Part shown: positions 1 through 8,828 of the stretch, one piece after another
Numbering within the stretch: the first letter of the stretch is position 1
Layout of the letters: each line of letters opens with the position of its first letter
Origin: VAZQ01 sp963721005
Lineage (GTDB): Bacteria > Pseudomonadota > Alphaproteobacteria > Rhizobiales > Xanthobacteraceae
Length of the DNA stretch: 64,000 nucleotides
Direction of reading: 5' to 3'
Assembly (NCBI GenBank): GCA_963721005.1
Contig: CAVRHR010000007.1
Location: 248,001 to 312,000 of the forward strand
Made by a program: the position numbers and the translations under genes
The notes under the pieces: model-generated
What the model was told of the DNA's origin: nothing
The model's database searches: none
The model's input: only the letters and a program-made list of their open reading frames with translations

Positions 1-2
1 CC

Positions 3-305
3 CGCGGACACATCTCGCGGCACATGACCGACGGCGAGACCGATCTGGCCTTGATGGTCTACGACAGCGAGGACGAGAAGGAGGCGCAGCTCGCCGGTCC
101 CGGCCCCTGCATCCACCACTGGGGCCTCGAGGTCGCCGATCGGGACGCCTTCGCGGAGACCGTCAAGCAGCATGGCGCCACGATTCTCTCCAAGCCCGAA
201 GCGGACGCGCTCAAATTCCGCGCCCCGGACGGCAATGTCGCCGAGGTGGTCGGAAAGGGTGGCTTCGAGAAGTACAAGAAGAAGGCGGCCGCGCAGGCGC
301 ATTGA
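3..305 (+). CDS. VOC-family (glyoxalase/dioxygenase-like) protein, 5' truncated by window edge
   Basis: The reading frame is open from the first bases of the window, so the gene starts upstream; the Met at 24 is internal. The visible C-terminal part contains IHHWGLEV and ends with a typical VOC tail (LKFRAPDGNVAEVVG) followed by a Lys-rich end. Members of this fold are metal-dependent lyases, dioxygenases or resistance proteins; the substrate cannot be told from this fragment. A perfect stem-loop follows the stop codon (319-340). The next gene is an ECF42 partner protein, but a separate promoter (379-405) suggests independent transcription. Confidence 0.75.
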   Translation, partial: RGHISRHMTDGETDLALMVYDSEDEKEAQLAGPGPCIHHWGLEVADRDAFAETVKQHGATILSKPEADALKFRAPDGNVAEVVGKGGFEKYKKKAAAQAH

Positions 306-318
306 GAACCACGTCCTT

Positions 319-340
319 GGCCGCCGGGGCACCGGCGGCC
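319..340 (+). terminator. Stem-loop after the VOC gene
   Basis: GGCCGCCGG and CCGGCGGCC form a perfect 9-bp stem with a 4-base loop, 14 bases after the stop codon. A run of seven T lies about 22 bases further (363-369), so this is not a textbook intrinsic terminator, but its place between a stop codon and the next promoter fits one. Confidence 0.45.
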
Positions 341-378
341 AGGATCGGGATGAATGCCGCGGTTTTTTTCAAAAACCT

Positions 379-405
379 TGTCGATCCGCCGGGGACTGGT
401 TCGTC
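379..405 (+). promoter_or_regulatory. Putative ECF42-type promoter for the DGPF gene and sigma factor
   Basis: TGTCGA at 379-384 is followed after 17 bases by CGTC at 402-405. ECF42 sigma factors are reported to recognise TGTCGA at -35 and a CGA/TC element at -10, so the element matches the sigma factor encoded just downstream. The predicted transcript would start near 412, about 60 bases before the DGPF start codon. This suggests autoregulation. Confidence 0.6.
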
Positions 406-470
406 GACTCAATTGGTGAGACAGTTCCGCGGCGCTGGTGCCCGCGGCTTGCCCCAGGAGGAGTTGCCAG

Positions 471-827
471 ATGCGCTTCATGTACCTCGTCACATCCGCC
501 CACTCTGGACCACCGACGGCGGAACTCATGGCGGCGATGCACAAGCTCGCCGACCGGGAGATCAAGGCCGGCCGCATGCTCGACAGCGGCGGCCTGATGC
601 CGCTCGCCACCGGCGCGCAGGTGCGCATCGCGGACGGCAAGCTCAGCGTGGTCGACGGCCCTTTCGTGGAAGCCAAGGAGGTCATCGGCGGCTACGCGAT
701 CTTCGAGCTGCCGGGCAAGGAGGAAGCCGTCGCGGCGGCGGTCGAGTTCATGCAGCTCCACAAGGACTTCATGCCCGGCTGGGAAGGGACGTGCGAGCTT
801 CGCTCGTTCGCCTCGCCCGGCCCTTGA
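471..827 (+). CDS. YCII/DGPF-domain protein, partner of ECF42 sigma factor
   Basis: A 118-residue protein of the YCII-related superfamily. It carries the diagnostic motif VVDGPFVEAKE (DGPF at residues 62-65), which names the DGPFAETKE family. The start at 471 was chosen over an upstream alternative because MRFMYLV is the usual N-terminus and AGGAGG lies at the right distance. The stop is 16 bases before the sigma factor gene. DGPF proteins are the conserved genomic partners of ECF42 sigma factors and may act in the same signalling or oxidative response. Their biochemical role is not established. Confidence 0.9.
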   Translation: MRFMYLVTSAHSGPPTAELMAAMHKLADREIKAGRMLDSGGLMPLATGAQVRIADGKLSVVDGPFVEAKEVIGGYAIFELPGKEEAVAAAVEFMQLHKDFMPGWEGTCELRSFASPGP

Positions 828-843
828 GGCGAGGGTCCCGGCC

Positions 844-2133
844 ATGCTGTCGGCGGCCATGACGGCCGCCGACACCCATCGCACGATCCTGGCGGTCTGG
901 CGGATCGAGCAGCCCCGGCTGATCACCAGCCTGGCGCGGATATTGCGCGATGTGCCGCTGGCCGAGGATCTGACCCAGGAAGCCCTGCTGGCCGCGCTCG
1001 AGCGGTGGCCCAAGACCGGCGTTCCGGAACGACCCGGCGCCTGGTTGATGGCGACCGCCAAGCATCGGGCGCTCGATCACTTGCGCCGCGTTCGGATGCT
1101 CGCGCGCAAGCACGAGCTGGTGGCCCGGGACATGGAGGCGGAGCAGCAGGCCATGCCCGATCTGGACTCCGCCCTGGACGACGACATCGGGGATGAGCTG
1201 CTTCGGCTCATCTTCACCGCCTGTCATCCGCGGTTGTCGCGCGAGGCCCGCGCGGCTCTGGCGTTGCGGATGATCTGCGGCCTGACGACCGAGGAAATCG
1301 CCAGGGCCTTCCTGCTGCCGGACGCTACGATCGCCCAGCGCATCGTGCGCGCGAAGCGGACGCTATCGGAATCGGGGCTGGCCTACGAAACGCCGCGGGG
1401 CGAGGAGATCGCGGCGCGGCTCTCCTCGGTGCTCGAGGTCGTCTACCTCATTTTCAACGAAGGCTATACCGCGGCGCGTGGCCAGGACTGGTTGCGTCCC
1501 CAGCTCTGCAACGAAGCGCTTCGCATGGCCCGCGTGCTCACCTCCATCGCGCCGCGCGAGCCCGAAGCCCACGGGTTGCTGGCCCTGATGGAGCTGAACG
1601 CTTCGCGCACGGCGGCGCGCACCGACGCAGCGGGCGAGCCGATCCTCATGCTGGACCAGAACCGCGCACTCTGGGACCAGCTTCAGATCCGGCGTGGGAT
1701 GCAGGCGCTTGGGCGCGCACGCGAGCTCGGCGGCGCCGGCGGCAATTACGCACTTCAGGCCGCGATTATCGCGTGCCACGCCCAGGCGAGCACCGCCGGC
1801 GATACCGACTGGTCGCGCATAGCCGAGCTCTATGCCGAGCTGGCGGCGACCGTGGGCTCTCCGGTCATCGAGCTGAACCGTGCGGTTGCGGTCGGCATGG
1901 CCGAGGGCCCGCAAGCGGCGCTGGCGATCATGGAGGGCCTGGTGTGGGAGCCGGCGCTCAAGGACTATCACCTGCTGCCGAGCGTTCGAGGCGACCTGCT
2001 CCATAAGCTCGGCCGCTACCGAGAGGCATGCGCCGCGTTCGAGGCAGCCGCGGCGCTCGCAGGCAACAAGCGCGAGCATGATCTGCTGAAGCGGCGCGCC
2101 GCTGCCGCGGCCGAAGCAGCAAAGTCGATATGA
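844..2133 (+). CDS. RNA polymerase sigma factor, ECF42 (SigI-like) family
   Basis: A 429-residue ECF sigma factor. Region 2 lies around residues 20-85 (EDLTQEALLAALERWP), and region 4 around 135-190 contains the helix-turn-helix (LTTEEIARAFLLPDATIAQR). A long C-terminal extension from about residue 195 to the end begins with YLIFNEGYTAA and carries TPR-like helices. This extension is the hallmark of ECF42; these proteins usually have no anti-sigma factor, and the extension is thought to control activity. None is encoded nearby. An alternative start at 859 is possible. The gene converges on the lactonase-like gene, with only four bases between the stop codons. Confidence 0.92.
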   Translation: MLSAAMTAADTHRTILAVWRIEQPRLITSLARILRDVPLAEDLTQEALLAALERWPKTGVPERPGAWLMATAKHRALDHLRRVRMLARKHELVARDMEAEQQAMPDLDSALDDDIGDELLRLIFTACHPRLSREARAALALRMICGLTTEEIARAFLLPDATIAQRIVRAKRTLSESGLAYETPRGEEIAARLSSVLEVVYLIFNEGYTAARGQDWLRPQLCNEALRMARVLTSIAPREPEAHGLLALMELNASRTAARTDAAGEPILMLDQNRALWDQLQIRRGMQALGRARELGGAGGNYALQAAIIACHAQASTAGDTDWSRIAELYAELAATVGSPVIELNRAVAVGMAEGPQAALAIMEGLVWEPALKDYHLLPSVRGDLLHKLGRYREACAAFEAAAALAGNKREHDLLKRRAAAAAEAAKSI

Positions 2134-2137
2134 AGGA

Positions 2138-3352
2138 TCAGGCGCGGGCGAAAATGATGCAGGACGGGCTTCCGGTCGACACTACTTGGCCGGTTGGAGT
2201 GAGCTTGCCGGACCTCTGGTCGACCCGGAACCCGACGATGCTGTCGCTTTCCAGATTGGCGGCATAGAGCAGGCTGCCGGTCGGATCGAGGGTGAAGAAG
2301 CGCGGCGTGCGGCCTTGGGTCGGCTCCCATCCGACCGGCGCCAGCCGGCCGCTCGCCGGATCGATGCTGAAGATCACGATGCTGTCGTGCCCGCGGTTCG
2401 AGACGTAGAGGAAATTTCCCGACGGCGCGACCTGGACCTCGGCCGGATGGTTGTTGCCCATGAAGGTGTCGGGCACGGTCGGTATCACCTGAATTGCCTT
2501 GAGGGCGCCGCGCTCGGAATCCCAACCGAACGCCGTGACGGTCGAATCGAGCTCGTCGCACACATAGGCGAAGGGCTTGGCCGGGTGGAACGCGAGATGG
2601 CGCGGTCCGGCCCCGGAGCGGGTCTTGCCGAAAGCCGGGTCATTGGCGACGAGCTTGCCGGTCGATCCATCCAGCCGATAGATGTGAATGCGGTCGACGC
2701 CGCGATCGGGCGCCACCAGGAAACGGCCGCTGGGATCGAAGGAAACATAGTGCGGATGGGCGCCGGCCTCGATTTGATTGCGGTGCGGGCCGACCTCTCC
2801 GGGCGCCGGCACCATGTCGGTGAACGGCGCCAGCGACCCGTCCGGATTGATCGGAAACACCGCCACGCCAGGACCGTTGCCGATGACGATGTAGCGATTG
2901 CTCGGATCGGGCGTGAGATGCGTCGAGTTCTTGCCGTTGGTCGGCTGCTTGTTCAGGAACCGGATCCGTCCGCTCGCTTTGTCGATGGCGTAGGACGAGA
3001 CCTCGGTGCCGTCGCCGTGCACCGAATAAAGGTATTTCTGCTCGCGATCGAAGGCGATGAACTGCGGATTAGGCACGGTCTCGAGCGTCTGCTGCAGGGT
3101 CCAGTCGCCGGCCGGGTCGATCCGGTACACGCTGATGCCTTTGGCGCTGGCCTTGCGGGTCTCGCTGGTGAAGCATCCGATATAGGCGAAGGCCGGAAAG
3201 GCGGTGCTGGCCGGTTCCGCAGCTGCGGCAGCTCTGCCGATGGCGAGCGTCGCCATGCCGCCGGCGGCCCCCAGCAGGAAAGTTCGGCGCGTGCCGCTTG
3301 CGGGCGTCGGTTCGTTCCCGAGATCGGCAGGCGTTTGCTGTTCCGGCGTCAT
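2138..3352 (-). CDS. Lactonase-family (YbhE/Pgl-like) seven-bladed beta-propeller protein, Tat-exported
   Basis: A 404-residue protein with a twin-arginine signal (RR at residues 22-23 in TRRTFLLGAAGG, then an Ala-rich stretch ending near residue 45). Repeated beta-propeller blades follow (for example AFDREQKYLYSVHGDGTEV and RHLAFHPAKPFAYVCDELD). The family includes 6-phosphogluconolactonase and muconate-lactonising homologues. Periplasmic export argues against a role in the cytoplasmic pentose phosphate pathway, so the substrate is unknown. The start at 3352 has GGGAG eight bases upstream; a longer reading from 3388 lacks this. Confidence 0.85.
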   Translation of the reverse strand: MTPEQQTPADLGNEPTPASGTRRTFLLGAAGGMATLAIGRAAAAAEPASTAFPAFAYIGCFTSETRKASAKGISVYRIDPAGDWTLQQTLETVPNPQFIAFDREQKYLYSVHGDGTEVSSYAIDKASGRIRFLNKQPTNGKNSTHLTPDPSNRYIVIGNGPGVAVFPINPDGSLAPFTDMVPAPGEVGPHRNQIEAGAHPHYVSFDPSGRFLVAPDRGVDRIHIYRLDGSTGKLVANDPAFGKTRSGAGPRHLAFHPAKPFAYVCDELDSTVTAFGWDSERGALKAIQVIPTVPDTFMGNNHPAEVQVAPSGNFLYVSNRGHDSIVIFSIDPASGRLAPVGWEPTQGRTPRFFTLDPTGSLLYAANLESDSIVGFRVDQRSGKLTPTGQVVSTGSPSCIIFARA

Positions 3353-3498
3353 GGCATCATCTCCCCTTTGCAGGCGCGGCGACAACATTGCGTCACCGGC
3401 TCGATTTTGAAGGATGCAGGCTCACGGGCTCTCGGTCAGGCTAACCGCAACGGCAGTGGTGGGCAACGCCGCGCCGAGGCGTCCCGAATGCAGCGCCT

Positions 3499-3628
3499 AG
3501 GGTGGGCGAAGGTGGCCACGAGACTTCGATTGACGCACGCCGCCGGATTCGCCGCGCCCACGCGGAACGGCACAATCTGCCGATGGACTTCGCGTGGGCA
3601 CGGCGCCAACAGCGCCTTTGCCCACCCT
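3499..3628. repeat. Intergenic palindromic repeat
   Basis: Outer arms at 3499-3512 (AGGGTGGGCGAAGG) and 3615-3628 (CCTTTGCCCACCCT) pair at 13 of 14 positions. An inner pair, GTGGGCA at 3594-3600 and TGCCCAC at 3619-3625, can form an alternative hairpin. It sits in the 391-base gap between the divergent lactonase and TctC genes, where I see no gene. The pattern resembles REP/BIME-type repeats common in Bradyrhizobium genomes. Confidence 0.55.
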
Positions 3629-3743
3629 GAAAGTTCACATCTAACCGGCGGCAAGGGCGCAGATGTCGCAGGCTAACAGATCGAGAGATCATGCTAACAT
3701 CGGCACGGCTTGAATTCGAGTTCGCGCCACCGGAGGCTCACCG

Positions 3744-4739
3744 ATGATAAAAACGCTCAAGATAACCTTGTTGCTGGCTGCGGCCGGCGTGGCCGCGCTC
3801 CCGATGCTCTCGCGCGGCGCGCGGGCGCAGGCCTATCCGACCCGGCCGATCACGGCCATCGTGCCGTTCGCGCCCGGCGGGGGCACCGACGTTCCGACCC
3901 GTATCGTCGGCGAGCACATGTCGCGCACCCTCGGCCAGCAGATCGTCGTGCAAAACGTCGCCGGCGCCGGCGGCACCATCGGGTCGACCCGGGTGATGCG
4001 GGCCGAGCCGGACGGCTACACCATCCTGATGGGCCAAATGGGGACGCATGCGGCCGCGGTCGCGCTCTACCCTAACCTCGCCTACAAGCCCGACGTGGAT
4101 TTCGAGCCGATCGGCATGGTCTCGAGCTACGCGTCGGTGATCGTGGCCAGGAAGGACTTTCCGCCGAAGGACCTCAAGGAGTTCGTCACCTACGTGAAAG
4201 CCAATGCCGGCAAGCTCAACATGTCGCATGCCGGCGTCGGCTCGACGTTCTTCACCACCTGCCTGTTGCTCAACTCGATCCTGGGCGTGAAACCCGCATT
4301 GGTGCCGTTCAACGGCGGCGCCCCGGCCATGAACGCGTTGATGGGCGGTCAGGTCGACTACATGTGCGCCGACGTGCTCACCGCCGGCCCGCAGGTGCAG
4401 GCCGGCAGCGTCAAAGCTTACGCGATCGCGGCGCCCGAGCGCAGCCCGGAGCTGCCGAACCTGCCCACCACCCGGGAGGCCGGGCTTCCCGAGTTCCAGG
4501 CATCCGGCTGGAACGCCCTGTTCGCACCGAAGTCGACCCCCAAGCCGATCCTCGACAAGCTTTCGGACGCGCTCGACAAGGCGCTCGACGACGGTAACGT
4601 CCGCAAGCGCCTGGCCGAGCTTGCCCAGGACGTTCCGGACAAGTCGCGGCGAGGCCAGCCGGCGTTGCGCGCGATGGTCCAGAGCGAGATCGCGCGTTGG
4701 ACGCCGATCATCAAGGCTGCCGACATCAAGCCGGATTGA
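3744..4739 (+). CDS. TctC/Bug-family tripartite tricarboxylate transporter binding protein (1)
   Basis: A 331-residue periplasmic solute-binding protein. A Sec signal peptide occupies residues 1-29 (cleavage after ARA), followed by the family opening YPTRPITAIVPFAPGGGTD and the conserved GAGG and DGYT segments. Bug proteins bind carboxylates, amino acids or aromatic acids for TctAB transporters, or act as sensors. No tctA or tctB is near. GGAGG lies nine bases before the start. The gene is 23 bases upstream of a second family member, so the two are probably co-transcribed. Confidence 0.9.
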   Translation: MIKTLKITLLLAAAGVAALPMLSRGARAQAYPTRPITAIVPFAPGGGTDVPTRIVGEHMSRTLGQQIVVQNVAGAGGTIGSTRVMRAEPDGYTILMGQMGTHAAAVALYPNLAYKPDVDFEPIGMVSSYASVIVARKDFPPKDLKEFVTYVKANAGKLNMSHAGVGSTFFTTCLLLNSILGVKPALVPFNGGAPAMNALMGGQVDYMCADVLTAGPQVQAGSVKAYAIAAPERSPELPNLPTTREAGLPEFQASGWNALFAPKSTPKPILDKLSDALDKALDDGNVRKRLAELAQDVPDKSRRGQPALRAMVQSEIARWTPIIKAADIKPD

Positions 4740-4762
4740 GCCGCCATTTTCCGGATTGCAGA

Positions 4763-5749
4763 ATGGGCAGCATGAAGCTTCCGCGCCGCCGGCTCCTGCA
4801 ACTGGCGACGGGCGCGGCCGCAGTTGCGGTCGGGTCGCGCCCGGCCTGGACGCAAACCTATCCGGCGCGGCCGGTGCGCTTCCTCGTCGGCTTCGCGGCC
4901 GGCGGACCGACTGATATTGCGGCCCGCCTGATGGGCCAATGGCTGTCGGAGCGCCTTCGCCAGCAATTCGTCATCGAGAACCGGCCGGGCGCCGGCAGCA
5001 ATATCGCCACCGAGGCGGTGGTTCGGGCGCCGCCGGACGGCCATACGCTCCTCCTGGTCGGGGCTTCGGCCGCCATCAACGCGACGCTCTACCGCAATCT
5101 CAGCTTCAATTTCCTGCGCGACATTGCGCCGGTCGCCAGCATGTTCAGCGTGCCGCTGGTCATGGAGGTCAATCCGTCGTTTCCGGCCAGGACGGTGCCG
5201 GAGTTTCTGGCCTACGCCAGGGCCAACCCGGGCAAGCTCAATCTGGCGTCTGGCGGCAACGGCACGCCGGCCCATGTGTCCGGCGAGCTGTTCAAGATGA
5301 TGACCGGCATCGATATGATCCACGTGCCTTACCGCGGCGATTCGGCGGCGGTGACCGATCTGCTCGGCGGGCAGGTGCAGGTGATGTTCCCCGCAATGAG
5401 CGCATCGGTCGAGTACATCAAGGCCGGCAAGCTGCGCGCGCTGGCGGTGACGACCACGACCCGCTCGGAAGTTCTGCCGGACGTGCCGACGCTGGGCGAC
5501 TACGTGCCCGGCTATGAGTCGAGCGGCTGGTACGGCATCGGCGTGCCGCGGGGCACGCCCACGGAGATCGTCGGCAAGCTCAACACCGAGATCAATGCCC
5601 TGCTGGCCGAGCCGCGGGTCAAGGCGAAGCTGGCCGAGCTCGGCGCGACGCCGCTGCCCGGCTCGCCCGCCGATTTCGGCCGGCTCGTCGAGGAAGAGAC
5701 CGAGAAGTGGGGCAAGGTGGTCAGGTTCTCCGGCGCCAAGCCGGAGTGA
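4763..5749 (+). CDS. TctC/Bug-family binding protein (2)
   Basis: A 328-residue solute-binding protein with an Arg-rich, possibly Tat-type leader (LPRRRLLQLATGAAAVAVG), then YPARPVRFLVGFAAGGPTD, GAGSNIATEAV and a C-terminal region typical of the family. Two ATGs, 4763 and 4772, are plausible starts; neither has a strong Shine-Dalgarno sequence. It follows another TctC gene closely, with no membrane subunits nearby, so its transporter partner must be encoded elsewhere. The ligand is unknown. Confidence 0.88.
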   Translation: MGSMKLPRRRLLQLATGAAAVAVGSRPAWTQTYPARPVRFLVGFAAGGPTDIAARLMGQWLSERLRQQFVIENRPGAGSNIATEAVVRAPPDGHTLLLVGASAAINATLYRNLSFNFLRDIAPVASMFSVPLVMEVNPSFPARTVPEFLAYARANPGKLNLASGGNGTPAHVSGELFKMMTGIDMIHVPYRGDSAAVTDLLGGQVQVMFPAMSASVEYIKAGKLRALAVTTTTRSEVLPDVPTLGDYVPGYESSGWYGIGVPRGTPTEIVGKLNTEINALLAEPRVKAKLAELGATPLPGSPADFGRLVEEETEKWGKVVRFSGAKPE

Positions 5750-5821
5750 CCGGTCGCGTTCCGCGAATGTCGCGTTCCGCGGATGTCGCGTTCCGCAAAG
5801 CGTGCCCCTGCCCCGCCCGCC

Positions 5822-7567
5822 TCAGATCCGGTAGTTGTGCCGGGTGGCGAGCTTCATGAACATCACCCCCAGCACCGCCACGCCGGCCACGATCAGGATG
5901 CTGAGCGCGGCGAGCTGCGGCACCTCGCCGTTGTCCCACAAATTGAGGATCACCACCGACACGATGGCGTTGTTGGCGCCCGACAGCAGCACCGCGGTGG
6001 ACAGATCCCGGATCGCGTTCATGAACACGTAGATCCAGGTCGCCACCATCGCCGGCATGGTGAGCGGCAGCACGACCGCCCACAGCACCCGAAGCGTGCC
6101 GGCCCCGCACATGCGCGCGCTTTCCTCGAGCTGGCGGTCGATCGACAACAGGCCAGAATAGGAGAACCGCATCCCATAGGGCAGGAACTTCACCCCGAGC
6201 GCGAAGATCACGATCCAAAGCGTGCCATAGATTGGAATAAAGCGCAGGTTCAGGAACTGGACCAGCACCGCGATGCCGAGCACGATGCCGGGGAACACCA
6301 GCGGCAGCGACACGATGACGTCGAGCAGCCAGCGCACCGCCTGCCGGCGGCGCACCACCACCCAGCTGAGCACGAAGGTTGCGGCCGCGACCGCGCTGGC
6401 GCTGCCGGTGCCGACCAGGAGGCTGTTCCACACCCCCGCCACGGTGTCGTCGCGCCTCGCCACCGCCGCATAATTGGCAAGCGACATGTGGGCGAAATCC
6501 GCAAGCGACGGCGTGGTGTAGATCGGCAGGAACGACGCCCACAGCATGAGCAGGAGCGGCGCGCAGAGCGACAGCGGAACGATCAGAACCCACAGCGCGC
6601 AGGGGGCTTTCCATCTGCCGAGATCGATGCGCGACGGGCGAAAGCCCTTGCCGGTGACGGTCGCGAACCGGGCGGTCTGCCGGGTGGCCCGGTAGTACAG
6701 GAACAGCGGCAGCGATACCGCCGCGGTCAGCAGCACCGCATAGGCGCTCGCCTCGCCGTAGCGCGGCACGAATCCGGAATGGATGGACTGGAACAGCGCG
6801 GTGGTGACCGTGACGACGCCGCCCGGAATGCCGATCAGGAGCGGCACCTCGAAGGCCTCGAGCGCGCGGATGAAGGAGAGCATGAGCACCGCCAGGATGG
6901 CGGGCCGCGCCAGCGGCAGGGTCACGCGCGCGAGCGTCTGCCAGCGCGAGGCGCCGCACATGGCGGCGGCCTCCTCGAGCGAGGGGTCCATGGCGCTGAG
7001 CGGCGGCAGCGCCAGCAGCAGCGCGATCGGGGTCCACAGCAGGCCCTCGACCAGGATCATGCCGCCGAGCCCGAATAATTCGATCGGCGTGCCCTCCAGC
7101 CCGAACCAGGCGCGCAGCCAGACATTGATCAGGCCGTTGTTGGGACCGAGCAGCAGGATCCAGCCGATCCCCTTGACGATCAGCGGCGCCGACAGCGACA
7201 GGAAGGCGCCCACGAACACGGTCTGGCGAAACGGCACATTGGTGCGCGCCAACAGCCAGGCGGAGGGAAAGCCGAGCCCAATCGCCAGCACGGAGGAACC
7301 GAGCGCAAAGCCGAGCGTGGTGCCCCACAATTGCCAGCCGTTGATGGCGAGCACCCGGGCGTAGTTCTCCAGGCCGAGCGCGGTCCGGAAGCCGGGCAGC
7401 GGCACCAGCACGCTGCTCTGGACCAGATAGAAGAACGGCGGCAGCACCACCAGCGCGCTGACCGCGATCAACACCCACAGGCCCCCGAGCCCGGCGTCCA
7501 ACTGCGGCAGCCACACGCCCCGACGGCGCGATGACATATGCGGGTTTGCGATGATCCGATCCGTCAT
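5822..7567 (-). CDS. ABC transporter permease, two fused permease domains (SfuB/AfuB-type)
   Basis: A 581-residue inner-membrane protein with about twelve transmembrane helices in two homologous halves. Each half has a BPD_transp_1 EAA loop: EEAAAMCGASRW in the first and EESARMCGAGTL in the second. This fused arrangement is typical of iron(III), thiamine or putrescine-type importers. No ATPase or dedicated binding protein adjoins it, so the substrate is open. The first ATG is at 7567; a TTG three codons upstream is possible. A 90-base repeat separates it from the upstream TctC gene on the same strand. Confidence 0.88.
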   Translation of the reverse strand: MTDRIIANPHMSSRRRGVWLPQLDAGLGGLWVLIAVSALVVLPPFFYLVQSSVLVPLPGFRTALGLENYARVLAINGWQLWGTTLGFALGSSVLAIGLGFPSAWLLARTNVPFRQTVFVGAFLSLSAPLIVKGIGWILLLGPNNGLINVWLRAWFGLEGTPIELFGLGGMILVEGLLWTPIALLLALPPLSAMDPSLEEAAAMCGASRWQTLARVTLPLARPAILAVLMLSFIRALEAFEVPLLIGIPGGVVTVTTALFQSIHSGFVPRYGEASAYAVLLTAAVSLPLFLYYRATRQTARFATVTGKGFRPSRIDLGRWKAPCALWVLIVPLSLCAPLLLMLWASFLPIYTTPSLADFAHMSLANYAAVARRDDTVAGVWNSLLVGTGSASAVAAATFVLSWVVVRRRQAVRWLLDVIVSLPLVFPGIVLGIAVLVQFLNLRFIPIYGTLWIVIFALGVKFLPYGMRFSYSGLLSIDRQLEESARMCGAGTLRVLWAVVLPLTMPAMVATWIYVFMNAIRDLSTAVLLSGANNAIVSVVILNLWDNGEVPQLAALSILIVAGVAVLGVMFMKLATRHNYRI

Positions 7568-7577
7568 GGGCGCCAAT

Positions 7578-7667
7578 TTGTCATGGCCGGACCTGTTCCG
7601 GCCATCCCGATGAGGAGGGCATGGTGGTCCCTCAGCGAGATTGCCGGGACAAGCCCGGCAATGACAA
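7578..7667. repeat. Palindromic repeat, TTGTCAT...ATGACAA family, copy A
   Basis: A 90-base element bounded by TTGTCAT at 7578 and ATGACAA ending at 7667. It holds two internal hairpins, CCGGacctgttCCGG on the left and GCCGGGacaagCCCGGC on the right. A related but truncated copy lies at 48762-48840. Such elements are abundant between genes in Bradyrhizobium-like genomes. Confidence 0.65.
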
Positions 7668-7726
7668 TGGGTGGTCCGACGGCGCTCGTTGGTGTCAATG
7701 CCCCGGCGCCCCTCCTCGCCGCGCGC

Positions 7727-8719
7727 TCACTCCGCCTTGATGCCGGCCGCCTTGATGATCGGCCACCATTTGTCGGCCTCGGCCCGGTGGAAGGCGCCGA
7801 GCGCCTCCGGGGTGAGCTGCTCGGGCGGATAGATATCCTGCGCGATATCGGTGAGCCGCTTGCGCACGGCCGGATCCGCCAAGGCATTGACCACCGCGGC
7901 GTTGAGCTTGGCGATGATGGGCTTGGGGGTGTTCTTGGGCACCCAGATCGCGTGCCAGAACGAGAAATAGAAGCCGGGCAATCCGGCCTCATCCACGGTC
8001 GGGATATCGGGCGCCACCGCGAGCCGGCTCTTGGCGGTGACCGCATAGGCCTTGATGGTGCCGGCGTTCACCTGCGGCAGCGAGACCGCCGGGGTATCGA
8101 GCAGGATGTCGATCTGCCCGGCGATCAGATCCTGCATCGAGAGGCCGGCGCTGCGATAGGGCACCATCTGCCAGCGGCTCCCGAGCGTATTCTGCAGCAG
8201 GATGCCGGCCACATGGCTCGGCGTCCCGAGCCCGGAATTGCCTTCGGTGGCCTTGTCCGGATTGGCCTTGAGCCAAGCGATCAGCTCGCGGAGATCCTTC
8301 ACCGGCAGATCCTTCCGCAAGTTCACCAGGAACGGCTGGTTGGCGATCAGAGCGACCGGCTCGAAATCCCCGATGATGTCGTATTGCAGCGGATAGATCG
8401 CCCCATTGGCCATGTTGGTGCCCCACTGACCGAGGCTGATGGTGTAGCCGTCGGGCGCCGCGCGCGCGACGCGGCCGACCCCGAGCGTGCCGCCGGCGCC
8501 GGTGACGTTCTCGACGATGACGGGCTGGCCTAGCGTCGCCCGCATGCCCTCCGCCACGATGCGGCCGATCACGTCGGTCGAGCCGCCGGTCGCCAGCGGC
8601 ACGATCATGGTGATCGGGCGGGACGGAAATGCCTGCGCGGCGGCATGCCCGATGCCTGCCGCGACGGCGGCAGCCAGGATCGCGGCAAATGCCGCAGCAG
8701 TGACGATCGGTTTACGCAT
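7727..8719 (-). CDS. TctC/Bug-family binding protein (3)
   Basis: A 330-residue solute-binding protein with a Sec signal peptide (residues 1 to about 29, ending AAAQA), then FPSRPITMIVPLATGGSTD and the conserved GAGGTLG and DGYT segments. The start at 8719 has GAGGTG six bases upstream and is preferred over 8746. The C-terminus has the usual helix that precedes KWWPIIKAAGIKAE. It is divergent from the TRAP-type binding protein at 8829. No partner membrane genes are visible. Confidence 0.9.
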   Translation of the reverse strand: MRKPIVTAAAFAAILAAAVAAGIGHAAAQAFPSRPITMIVPLATGGSTDVIGRIVAEGMRATLGQPVIVENVTGAGGTLGVGRVARAAPDGYTISLGQWGTNMANGAIYPLQYDIIGDFEPVALIANQPFLVNLRKDLPVKDLRELIAWLKANPDKATEGNSGLGTPSHVAGILLQNTLGSRWQMVPYRSAGLSMQDLIAGQIDILLDTPAVSLPQVNAGTIKAYAVTAKSRLAVAPDIPTVDEAGLPGFYFSFWHAIWVPKNTPKPIIAKLNAAVVNALADPAVRKRLTDIAQDIYPPEQLTPEALGAFHRAEADKWWPIIKAAGIKAE

Positions 8720-8828
8720 GGGACACCTCGGGTCGGCGGTGGACATCCGTAATGCCGAGGCTACTTCATCTTTGCCTGCATGGTCGAGTATAGGAGAAGG
8801 CGAAACGCAGGCGCGGCGGGGGGAGACA

